Shown here piece by piece: positions 26,841 to 38,090 of a DNA stretch of 64,000 nucleotides. Source of the DNA: Larimichthys crocea (Eukaryota > Chordata > Actinopteri > Sciaenidae); the NCBI RefSeq assembly GCF_000972845.2, contig NC_040011.1, positions 29,194,806 through 29,258,805 of the forward strand, written 5' to 3'. Position 1 is the stretch's first letter. Every line of letters begins with the position of its first letter. The position numbers were made by a program, and so were the translations under genes. Below the pieces are notes generated by a model that was given only the letters and a program-made list of their open reading frames with translations, was not told where the DNA came from and made no database searches.

Positions 26841-26882
<42 letters not shown>
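26832..26882. repeat. (GAAA)n microsatellite
   Basis: About eleven GAAA units follow a short GAGAAAGAG lead-in. On the minus strand it reads TTTC and produces a meaningless Phe/Leu/Ser open frame. The purine-only strand could form triplex DNA. Confidence 0.95.
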
Positions 26883-27039
26883 GCAAGAAGTGCGTCTGGG
26901 GCTAAGGGGGCTACTAACAACAGTGCACCAGCCCCTGCTGTGGCCACCATGCTGGCTTTATTAGTTTAGCGTCACAAGCCTCTTTCCTTGGAGAGTGTCT
27001 TTGTGGCAGGATGGAGGGGATGTAATGCTTTGTTTGCCT

Positions 27040-27235
27040 GTGCATATGTGTGTGTGTGTGGGCAAATGGGCAATGTGGATATGTCTGTTTGTGTTTGTTC
27101 TAGAAAAATTTGCGCTTGCTGTACAGGCAGCATGCAGTTTTGTGCATTTATTCTTCTCTGTGTGTATGTGTGTGTGAGGGGCGCAGGGGTTTGTCTGTGT
27201 GTGTGGTTGAGAGTGTGTATGCGTGTGCGTATGTC
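27040..27235. repeat. GT-rich simple-sequence region
   Basis: A clean (TG)7 at 27,047-27,060 is followed by degenerate GT runs at 27,159-27,177 and 27,194-27,231. Long open frames across this region on both strands (up to 153 codons) come from low-complexity sequence and are not genes. Alternating GT can adopt Z-DNA. Confidence 0.85.
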
Positions 27236-30200
27236 AAGCCCTGTGATGTTCCCAGCCTGTTCTCTGATAGACACGATTCTCCAAGAAAATAAACAGACGG
27301 TGATGCAAAGCCCTTGCAAAGTAAAACCTATGAGGCCAAAACATAAAAAAAAACTACAAAATCCTTTAAATGAGAAGTACCAAAACACCATTCTAATAAA
27401 GAGGTCTGACCCACTGATTTTAATTATTGCTTTAAAAGGCCTAATTTGAATTTTCTGTAACCTAGAGGTTGTTTTCTAAGAATGTAATGACTTACTGTAG
27501 CAGACTTTTCCGATGCATATATCTTAGGGGTAGACGCAAAGCACAAGGAGCACTTCTTCAGGCATGGAACGCCAAATATGAGAAAAGGTGGGGTGGGTGT
27601 TGCAAAATTGAACAGCTGCAATAGTAAATAAGGTTTATGTGGCAAGGGGAGAGCAGTCTCTCATCGGTCACCACGGTAACTGTGAACGTTGTTGATCCCT
27701 TGGGGATAAGAGACGTCTCTTTCTTCACACCAACACACTCAACTCCACTGCTTAAAGTAGCACTGTGTCCAATTCGAATCTCAAGTCTTAAACAAAGGTT
27801 TCTTCCATAAACAATGCAACGCATCCATTCTCAATTAGAAATAGATTTTTTTTTTCTTTTTTTAATCTACGCTGTGAGGGAATATAACACATGGGGAAAT
27901 TAGTTTCATGGGGTATAAGATTTTGGTTGTTGACCGGGTGACAAGAAAACTAAGAGACCTTGATTCAAGTGGGCTTAAAGCAGTCAAGCTGATAGTTAAA
28001 CACAGCGTTGCTGCCAGGAGAAAAGCAGTAGGGAGCCAGCAAACTATCTTCTTTTCAAGACGTTTGCCAAGAAACTGGCTTTGGACCAGAATCACATTCT
28101 TGCTATGAATCTGAAACAGCAATTATTTTCAGTTTGCAGCATGTTTTATCATGCATACTGTATAGTAGTATATTTTCAGAAAACACAGATGGAAGAAATG
28201 AACTGTTAAGATTTTCACATTGTTTGTTTCAATGACACCTTCTTTTCTGTGATTTTGTTTCTAATAATAACTGATTGTCGTGCAACAAACACTTCCCCGT
28301 GTTGTCCTTTATGACTACAGGGGGGGAAACAAAAAAAACAAACGCCTGAAACAAATTCAAGAGTGGGGAGACAAAGTAGTCAAAAAGTTCTACTCCAAAA
28401 CACAAATTTGACATAAAGCTATGTGAAGTTGCCTTTCATTCATTAAACGCAGCAGTGTTTTGGGGGATCAGCATTGACTGTCAAATCAGTGCAAGGGAGA
28501 GCAGAGGATACTAGCTAGTACAACTCCCTGAGGCGCAAACGAATGCTCCTCTTGTTTCCCTGTTGATCTCTCCCTGGTTGACATGTCCTGTTTTCTTCTC
28601 CGACGGATTCAAAGGCTAACAGACTCATTTGAGCCGTCTCCACAGGGAGACATGGATGTAGTCATTTGAATAGAGTTGCTTGGACCAGACTCATGGTGGC
28701 ATGGCTTCCTGTGCATTCAGGCCAATTCGTGATTGCCGTGCAGGGAGCTATTGTAGATTTCTCCACTATCCTTTTCATCCAGGAAAAAAAAAAATCAGCC
28801 AGTCAGTGAGCGTTTGCTTTTGAACTTCATTTACCCTTTGAAAAGAATAGGTGCTAGAGGAACGTGCCACAATAAAATGAGCCTGTTAAGCTATGCTGAT
28901 GTAAATGATTCATGCTTTTATTGGGAGGAGGTTGGGTGATTTTGTCATAACAATTTAACAACAGGATCAAGTCGTGATGGTGCTTTTTTCACGTTTCTTT
29001 ACAGCATGGATACTGTATGAAAGAACAATTTTTCCGTTATGTCATCTAAACTTTTCATCTAACATGTCTCTGTACTGTAGATAGTATGTGGAATAATTTC
29101 AAATGCAAAGAATTCCATTTAAACTACTTGGACCTGGCAGTATACCTCAAATTATTTTTTCAGGAGGCTCTGTACCAAGTGAACAGTGCTAGAAGAGGCT
29201 TTCTGTTCTTTCCTTCAGTCTGCATTTCATCATAGACTATATAAGTAAGGTTATATTGAAAGCTGTGAGCATAAACTGACATCCTGCCATTCAAAAATAG
29301 ATTTGATTTCTTGAGATGTATCTTTAGAAACCAAATAAACCTCACTAGCCTCAAACAAGGCCTGTCACTTGCTCTTAAGAAAAAAAAAAAAACTATCTTT
29401 GATGTGTTTGGTTGAGAGTTACTTGCTTTGGAGATATGAATAACTGAAGGGACATGACACAAAATCATAGAGCTTTAAAGTTGTGTGATTTTACTTATAC
29501 ACAGTTCATGTGCTGCTGGACATAAAACAGTTTCAACATGTGGCTGGCCCTGCATTTCACTCATGACAAATAGTCAATATGGCAAAGTAATTAAAAGTGT
29601 AAACAGTTAATGATTTGGGGAAAATCTAATTATGTTAATTCCTGGCAGAATTCCCTCCAAAGCATAACGGAGGATAATCATGTTTATGCTGTTTTGCAAT
29701 AAACAAAACAATATTGTTGAATCCTAATATTCACATTTTGTTATTACACTAATCATTAGCTAAGTTTTACTCTTTTTCCAAGGTAATATTTGCCATCAGC
29801 ACTGCTGTCAAGATCAAAGCTGGAGGCTACACCAGCACAATTGAAGCCACATAATGATTCCTTTGAGATTACAAGCCAATGCATTGATACATTATTTATT
29901 TTTGGTGATAAAATGGGAGGCAAAAGCAGCATCTTTGCGCGTTTGGTTGAAGGGCATAAAATAGGTTAGCTGTTATGTCGCTTGTTTCTGGTGCCTCTGG
30001 CCATGTTGTAATGAAAGTTCTGGTGTTCTAAAATGGTGAAGAAGAATTGTGGTGAAAATTGGACTCTGATGTTTCAGTGTTTTTCTGACATCATGGTTCC
30101 TGCACTTACCGGGACATAATGCTTTGTTTTTTTCATGACTGTCAAGGCTTCGTCTGGTGGAGCTCAAGGACTCAGCATTGCTATGCTTTTGGGTAGTACA

Positions 30201-31399
30201 GCACAAGTCAAAATTAAACTCAAGAGGTTGTATTTTATTTTTTATTTACTTTTGTACTCCTTTTTTGGAATTTTAAAACTGCTCCTGCATCAAATATCCA
30301 TATCCAGAAATCCCTGTGAAGTAATGATACTAAGATGGAGAGAGATGAATAAAGCTTATATCCACTTATATAAGCTATAATATATACGTATATATAACCT
30401 TTATGCTTATAAAAATCTTATACAGGGATATTAAGGAATTTGAGCAGTACATTTTAATAAAAAGTTTTTTTTTCTCTCTTTGTTTTGTTTTTCAAGGAAT
30501 TTCATGGCCCAGGGACTTTAATCTTCTCTGAATTTGAAGATTTTTGTTGTGCCTTGGTAGTATTGTATTAGTTTGCTCGTCACATTCTGTAAGTTAATAA
30601 AACAGAATAAAAATAATTTTTTTTGTGATCTGTAAAATGAGATGATACAGTGCACCAGCATGCTTCTGCAGATAGGACCTGGAGATATGATCATTTAAAC
30701 AACTGATACAATTTCTGTCAGCGTTGTTGGAGTTGACATGCCATACTAGTTTTTACTGATCCATTTCAGTTGTTTTTATGCACAGTGGAAGGACTGTACA
30801 AACTCAGATTTGCCAAGCATATCAACTTATCTTATACACATTCAACAAACTCATTGGAGCGTGCCCGCTCTTTCATTATGGGTCTCAAACAGATTGCTGG
30901 AGAGCAAGCAGGGTTTCAAAGAGACTTCAAATTCAAATGCAAGCCTATATATTTTTTTTGTTTATTTTGGACTTTTTCTATGCACATTAGTATATCACAA
31001 TTGGTTCAACCCATTTAGCCACTTCTGCTCAACTAACTCAATTAAGTTGGATAGTAGGGACATTAATAATAAAACAAAAACACAGGATATATAATGTGGG
31101 TTTTGGTCAGTCCTGTTCATTTCAAGATGAGTAATTGCTTGGTAAATCTTCCATTGCAAAAAGTGGCTGTCTGTGTTTAACTCTGCAACAGAGCAAAAAA
31201 CATGGAGCAATGTCAGCCTGACCTGTGATTCTAGGTACTCCAATCAGCCTCCTCATTACTAACCCTCAGTACATCACATTTCACAAAGTCAGAGTTGAAG
31301 GCAAAAACGAGTCTTAACATTCTGTTTTTAGACCGTACTTCTTTAGAAATACTGCACAGATTTTTCAGTGCTGCTTTGACCTCAACTATGCACTACTGT

Positions 31400-31401
<2 letters not shown>
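27236..31401. other. Non-coding stretch, about 4.2 kb
   Basis: Outside the low-complexity region no frame exceeds 102 codons and none is recognisable. Homopolymers: A11 at 28,784-28,794 and A13 at 29,380-29,392. A 9-bp inverted repeat (AGCTTATAT / ATATAAGCT, 6-nt loop) lies near 30,353-30,377. The segment 28,870-28,925 has CAATAAAA and TTTTATTG in opposite orientation, CDX/HOX-type cores, as a weak regulatory candidate. No mobile element is recognised. Confidence 0.5.

Positions 31402-31430
<29 letters not shown>
31402..31430. repeat. Poly-T tract (T29)
   Basis: Twenty-nine uninterrupted T form the longest homopolymer in the window. On the minus strand it could be the poly(A) tail of a retroposed copy, but the adjoining sequence at 31,431-31,570 matches no family I know and has no visible target duplication. 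Confidence 0.9.
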
Positions 31431-32816
31431 CTGGCATGACACATAACAACAAAGCCACAGTGCAAATAATGGTATACTGGCAGAAGTGGCTGACATGCAG
31501 GGTTCCACTTCAGAAACCTCACTTCACTTGTGCCCTGAGGAAATTTTTGAGTGAAACTTTGGTTTGACCTGATTTAAGCGTGAGGGAAACAAGAACAGTG
31601 CTCGCAGCCGCTCTTGAAAGTGACCTCTTCCCTTTCTGCTTATTTATTTTTATTTTTTTCTCCTGATCCTCTCATGTGAAATTTGTTCTTGCCCCTCTCC
31701 ACAGGGAGGTCAGAGGTCATAGTACAGGGTCAGATATAAAGCCATACCCATGTAGTTGGGAGGGATTCTGTGTGATACTCGAGTCACTTGAGCAGGGCAG
31801 GTTACAGGGCCGATTATAGGACGGTCCCTTACCACCACGCCACCCTACTGACTGTAAAGCTTACAATGACCTTTTGGAATGTCATACCCCAAACAGCACC
31901 ACTGTGAGATAATGGGCTGCAATGTCACAAAGCCCAACCTGAAATAAAAAAAAGAAAACATGATCACAAAACACTTGTGTCATGAGAAGCACACAGAAAT
32001 GAAAATGAACCTGAGGTGGAAATTATCAAGCAAAATTGAATCCTGACATGAATCAATAGTCAATCTGTCAATCTGTCAACAAGTCTATCAATATGCTGAC
32101 GCTGACAATGATCCAGACACTTGACCTTTTCAATGGCTTAAGTCTTGCCATCGGGGCTTGAGAGGGTCTGACAGTACAGTGTGTTGCGGTGCTGAGAAAG
32201 ATGAGATGAATCACAATTTGAATTTTATTGGCAGGGTCAGAAATTAACAGGAGCACCGAGGGAAAAAAATACCCTTGAAAGTTCAGAAAATGCCCGTGAA
32301 ATTAAAAATGATGGGGAGGAACGTGGCCCCCTGATAGGAATGGATACCCTCTTTTGTATTTCACTCCTTTCACATTATATTCATTGAGCTGTCAAATCTT
32401 CACATGTGAATGTGCCGAATGGGTCGTTCGTGGTGATTTGTAGCAACCTATAACAGTATGATTCCATCCAGTGTGTCTTGGACAAGAATAATGGAGCCAT
32501 TTTGGATCAGAAAACAACGAAACGGACACATACAGCTTGCAGCAAATTGATTGATTTTTACAATTGATGTGAGTACTGTCAAATTAAACAAATTAAATGT
32601 CTAATCAAGAAAATCCTACGCAAGTGAAGTGAATACAGTTTAAATATGCATCTCAGCTGATGGGCAGTAGATTAAGAGAAGCTGGCTGCAATCAAAGCAG
32701 CAGCAACTAAGCATCAGGACAGTTCTCTTTAAAAAAATATGTTCAATCATTGCATTATTTCATAGTTCACACAAATTACCCCTGAAAATCATCAAAAGTG
32801 TGTGAACACAGGGTAG

Positions 32817-32845
32817 TCAGATCAGATCAGATCAGATCAGATCAG
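32817..32845. repeat. (TCAGA)n pentanucleotide repeat
   Basis: Almost six perfect tandem copies of a 5-bp unit, each containing the palindromic GATC. Confidence 0.95.
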
Positions 32846-33386
32846 CACGGGAAGGTAAAAGAAAGCGTTCCTAAATCGACAAAAGCCTTGAGAAGAATAG
32901 CAATGATTTACTATCAGGAAAACTGGGCCATCACGCTCACATCACTTTTATTTTTTACCTCCACATGCAAGCCGTTGCTTTCACAACAGTCAGGTTGCAC
33001 CAGTGTGCTCTTATTATTATAGTTTCTACAGCAAATTCTATTATATATATAGGGAAGTGCATCAATCCATTATAGGTATAGTTTATTTAGTGCATCCACA
33101 GACAGATAATTTCTCATTACTGTTCAATTATACCGTGACGAAACACCTGCATGTGAAACAATAGGGTTGGAAAAAATGGAGGAAAATGTGTTCCATGGTG
33201 AAGCAAAGGTGTTACAGAAAACAGAGGACTACGTTGACAAGATAACAGTATTCACATCAATTTGTCCAGCTTTAATCAGGCACTGCTATGTACTTGTAAA
33301 TGTAATTTTGTCGTTTTATTCTACCTGAACACTTGCACAATCATGTTTTGTTGTTTGCAAAGTGATTTTCAACATGTGAGATGCTG

Positions 33387-33412
33387 TTCTTTCTTTCTTT
33401 CCTTCTTTCTTT
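33387..33412. repeat. (TTTC)n-type microsatellite
   Basis: About six TTCT/TTTC units with one interruption. Confidence 0.85.
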
Positions 33413-35751
33413 GTAACCTTGAAAAGTCTTGTCACGTGTCTCCATAACCACGTGTACAATTCATTTATCCTTGGAGATGTGTTATGTTACTGTGCATGGT
33501 CAGGCAGCCTGTATGCTTTGTTAGTTTGTTCTGTATTTTTTCACAGTGCAGTGTTAAGTGTGTCACTAACAGCACATGAATATCTGGAATTTATTTTAAA
33601 ACACCTGCAGAATAATACGCAGCTGACAGTAAAACCTCCAAACAGTTAACACTGGGGCCACTAGACCAATTTAAATACATTGGGGTTTTTTTTTGCGGGC
33701 AGAGGAATGTACACACACACACCCTTACAGATTCACACACACTCACAAACACACTGGAGAGCCTCGAGACAAATGCAGGTAAATACCCGATATGACAGAT
33801 CCAATCCTACTTGTGTAACACAAACAGGGATGGATAGGTGCAGGGCTAAACAAAAGATTAATAAAGAGTTGTGGTTCTGAGATGTGACGAGAGCTCCAGC
33901 ATTACACTCATTCATCTTTCACTTTGCTTTTCCTCCCGGCCATAATATTTCTCATCAATCAGCAAGTTAGGTGTCAAGTGAGAACAATTCAGCACAAAGT
34001 GAATGTCAAGCTCTCTTCACTGCCCATTTTCCAATCTGGCAAATGAATGGCTCTCTGATGCTGATGAATATGTATTGATAGCGTCAAGATGGTATGCAAC
34101 AGGGGCCAGATGACCTCACATGCAAATGTGCAGGAGACATCTTCCTTTGATGGAAGAACAAACTTTTTTTCTTTTCTTTTTACATGCAAAACTACATAAC
34201 TGCCTATGCATATACACTAGCAGTGTCCCACATCACTTTCACTGACAGCCTGTTACATTCTGTCATTTCTCATTTCCCACCACCTTTAGCGAGCTCTTAA
34301 TTGCTGTTGCTTGCCACAGAATGCAAAGCAACAGTGTGTGCAGTTACTGTGCTCATTAGCAACTTTGCCCTAAAACAGTCATACACACACTGCAATACAA
34401 TGGGGATTACATTATTATTTAACTTTTAAATTAGCTAAGCAGAGCTTGTTTGCGTCTTTGCTTGATCGTCACTTTTTAATTATGTTTTAATGTTAACAAT
34501 TAGTACTGAAGTGGAGTCAGCAGCACTTGATTGGTATCCTTTGTAAACAAGGCTGTCGGAATATGTTTTATTGTTAAGAGTAATTCAATAAGACGAAAAA
34601 CAAACAGCGTTCTTAACTGGAGGAAATGTTCATCTGTTTGAGAAAGAGACATTTAAACAAAAGTAAAAACAGATGGATTGTGTGATTTTTATTTTTATTA
34701 TTTTTTTTCTGTTTTGCAAACTCTGTGTGTTCTGTATTCACTCTTATTCCACAAAGTGTGATTTCTTGTGCACAAATACAGGAAAGCCCAGTGTGATAAA
34801 TGAAGCCCCTCTAAAGATGAAAAAATAATAGCACTAAGTAGGCTTTGAACTACAAGATACTAACACGCTGTGTGAATGACACATAGTCATGACTTATGGA
34901 CTACCGTCAGCACTTTGCAGAGCATATGAATTATTGTGCTGTTTACACATCAAGTCCTGACAAACATCAATACTTTATTACCTGGGAAATTATTTGCAAT
35001 CTATTTTTATGGTGCTTATGCTGTCTGATTAAGCTAAAAGCTGCTGTCAGTGGACAACGACTCCTAACATCTCCACATGAAGCCTTTCATCATATATCTT
35101 CACATCGGGACCTGTAGGAACCGATCCTGTAGAACACTGCTATATCTCCTCTTCAGAATCTTATCTTCTAGTATTCAGTGTTTATGTGCTAATCAATAAT
35201 ACTGTATGTATCTTCAACCAAAGTGTAAATTTCTGTCATGGGAAAGCCTTGACCGTCTCATGCACACCTAGCTGTGCCATCATTCTTGAATTCTATTTGA
35301 GAGATCATTTCTTGACTGTCAGCAGCACTACACTGTGGTTTCACTCATCACTCAGGAACACATACATTGAAATCCGAAGAGAGAATTGGTCATTTGATGC
35401 TGTCACTTTCTTTTTACACTGCCCGCTTACTTACACACCACGTCACTCTGCAGAATAGCAAAGTAAGTGTCACCAGTCAAGTGTGTTCCTCTAACCTAAC
35501 CGCACACCCACCGGTCCACCCCCAATCCATCTCATCCATCCATCCGTTCAGCCAAACAATATATGTCATGTGCAAAGAGAAAAAAGAAAAAGAAAAAGAG
35601 AGGGGCATCTGACAATGACATGGTGGCCATGTGCTACACTGGTAAAATGGAAAATTTATTGCGTGTGACAATAGAGATAGTTGTTAAAGTGGAGGTAATT
35701 CCATTTTTAAGACGAGTCATTCCAAATCATCGTACAACATAAAATGAAATC

Positions 35752-35752
<1 letters not shown>

Positions 35753-35792
<40 letters not shown>
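35753..35792. repeat. (CTAT)10 microsatellite
   Basis: Ten perfect CTAT units, equivalent to GATA on the other strand, the same class as the array at 55.5 kb but in the opposite orientation. Confidence 0.97.
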
Positions 35793-37900
35793 GACATCTG
35801 AGGTGTTGATTGGTTAATCCCACCACCACCTATGGAACATTTACAATCTGCTTCTTGGACCTTGAATTTGCTTTGCGTTGAAAGTAATAAAACTGCTGCT
35901 TAAAGACTACAGTATTTCTGTCCAGATATCCATGTTTTGCCTTGCTTAATGCGATTTACCTTTATCTTCTGTAGTCTGTTTTTTTTTTGTTTTTTTTGCT
36001 GGCCTCCTACTTAGAGCCTAATCTCCAAAAAATATAGGTTTCAGATTATGTTGCAAATTCAGCATTTTGACTGCACAATTTTGTTTGTGGAGTAGACACA
36101 ACGGGACTTTTATTTGTGCTTATTGTTCTCTGTTTTCTCAAAACTACAGAAGAGGCAGTTTTGTTTTCCACTATGGAAGTGTGGTAGGAAAAAAAAAAAC
36201 ATCTAGTCAGAAAAATGTTGGCTTATTTTTTTAGTGTTAAGAGTCATAAATGAATGATTTTAATGCCTGTATGCCATGACAGATATCACTTAAATATTGC
36301 ATATTGCACATTTATCAATGAGGTAGATGTTTTAATTAAATGTAATCTTTTAAAAATCACTAACCATACTTGGCCCAATGATTGATTTTTAACATATGGT
36401 TGGGCTATTTATAACAACCTAAATATGACTTGGTGTGTTACAGACAACAGGTTTTACCTTAAAAAGGGTTAGAAATTATGTTTAATAGTTTTACAAAATA
36501 ATTTTTAACCTGCATCTATCATTTAGGACCTATTGACTGCCCTACATATATACTTTCATTTCATCACATCCCCTAATTCCAGCCCTTTACCATGTTGAGT
36601 GCTGTTGTCCAACAAAAATGCAGTTTAGCTGGCAGTTAAAGATTAAGTGCAATGATTTTAATTCCAGCAGGAAATGCTTGCTCTGTCTTTCTCCCACGAG
36701 CAGTGCTTTTGATGGCCCATTTAATTTGTCACTGTTTCTCTATGCTCAGCCAATTTTCATTAGGTTGACGCAGTATGGCCCCGGTCGACACGCGTACTAA
36801 CACCCATTTCTTGTTGGCCATCATGTCCGAAGCATAAGCATCTAGTTTGTATTCTCTCCCTCTTGCCTCAGTGCCTGCCTTGCTCGCTCACTCGCTCAAC
36901 CATGACAGACCAAATCCCTCGCTTTCTGCTCATCTTCTCCACTTAACTTTAATGGTCTGAAAGAATAATTTGCATCTTTGAGATCAAGAGATAAGCGAGA
37001 AAACGAAAAAAACAAAAAACAAAACAAAGAACACATCATTGTCATCTTACCCAGAATACCTTGCTGTTGGCAGTCACCAAGGGAATTTTCCATCCCTACT
37101 CTTTCTCTCTGTGCTGTTGTTGTTGTTGACAGAACACAGAACAACTATTTAACTATGTATAATGTTGACCAATCAGACTATTCATTAAAACCGGGGTATA
37201 TTTAAGGTCATTTCCAGGTCTCTTGAAGGAGACTGGGTCAGTGTTTGTGATTGGACTTACAATTTAATGAGAGTTATTAATAACAGTAATGATATGTATA
37301 CAGCTCATACAGATGAGCTACTTTTTTTTTTTTTTGCAATTCTGTAAATATAACCCCTGCATAATTGTGTAACATCCTGCTGATTGCTGTCACTTTTTAC
37401 ATACAAAAATCACCATAGAAACTGTAACTATTAGAAACTAAAGTAACATCTAATTAAATTAAACAAGCCAAAAAACAACACCAAAAAAAAAATAGGGAGG
37501 AGATCAAGGCAAGACTGTAGATTATATTATTTTTTTGTTTCTAAATACCCCATTATTTAAGCCATCCATGGTAATGTTCTATTAAATTCTTTGGATAATT
37601 ACTTTGTATTTGGAGGAAATGTCTGTGCAAGCCTGTTTGCATGCTTGTTTAGGGAAGGCTGTTACTGTTACTGAGTGGAGTTATTAGTTCCAATGGAAAA
37701 TAACAAGTGCCAGGGATTCATTATTATCCAAAAAGGAAGCCTTGTTCATTTAAGTGTCCCCACATTAAAATCAAGTATGAACAGAAAACCATTTTCTCAT
37801 CACCTACTACAGTAGCTTAATGGCAAAGCAGAGTATTCACATCTATAACCCCAAAGTTTCCCCCTGGGTCAGAGCTTTGTGAGAGTCAGAGACAATTTAG
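35793..37900. other. Non-coding stretch, about 2.1 kb
   Basis: Frames reach 82 codons, none recognised. It contains T-runs near 35,981-35,998 and 37,320-37,335, an A/C-rich run at 37,003-37,028 and a short TTG repeat near 37,116-37,128. No gene or mobile element is recognised. Confidence 0.55.
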
Positions 37901-38090
37901 GTTTATTGTTTATTGGGATCCCCATTAGTTGTTACCTTGGCAACAGCTCCTCTTCCCAGGGTCCATATTAAAACACAATAAAGAATAAGGTCGCATCATT
38001 AACATTACATAAAACAATAAAATGACATTAAAGCTGTGCATATACAAATCATCTGAACAATTAGAAAAAGGTTCCACTCTATATTCCTAA
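37900..38090 (-). mobile_element. LINE-type retroelement 3' tail, minus strand
   Basis: Read on the minus strand, the segment has the layout of a very common teleost retroelement 3' end: GGACCC, a short stem-loop of the form AGCTGTTGCC..GGYAACAACT, then TAATGGGGATCCCAATAAA and a TTTA-like end. The 3' end lies at about 37,900. The stem-loop (37,927-37,947 on the + strand) is nearly intact, with one wobble-type change. Such terminal stem-loops are known in some LINEs as the site recognised by reverse transcriptase. The further 100 bp (repeats of ACATTACATAAAACA type) resembles the 3' UTR of the same family. No reverse-transcriptase reading frame is visible upstream, so this is a 5'-truncated copy. 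I recognise the family by its tail but cannot assign a clade with certainty. Confidence 0.65.

Larger units (their letters stand above)
31431..35752. other. Non-coding stretch, about 4.3 kb
   Basis: Frames reach 90 codons and none is recognised. It holds a TCAGA repeat (32,817-32,845), a TTTC-type run (33,387-33,412), a CA-rich run (33,711-33,755), a 12-bp perfect palindrome TTCACATGTGAA (32,399-32,410) and three TCAAYMWG-like repeats near 32,058-32,083. A polypyrimidine-CAG sequence near 31,685-31,705 looks like a splice acceptor, but the open frame after it is short and unrecognised. An AT-rich segment at 34,420-34,530 with several ATTA cores is a weak regulatory candidate. Confidence 0.5.

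Noticed and set aside
26972..27449. Overlapping 153- and 139-codon frames on opposite strands
   Set aside because: Both run through GT-rich low-complexity sequence, which suppresses stop codons. The translations are Val/Cys and Thr/His repeats.
31402..31570. T29 as the poly(A) tail of a minus-strand retroposon
   Set aside because: The adjoining sequence matches no known SINE, LINE or processed gene, and no target duplication is visible.
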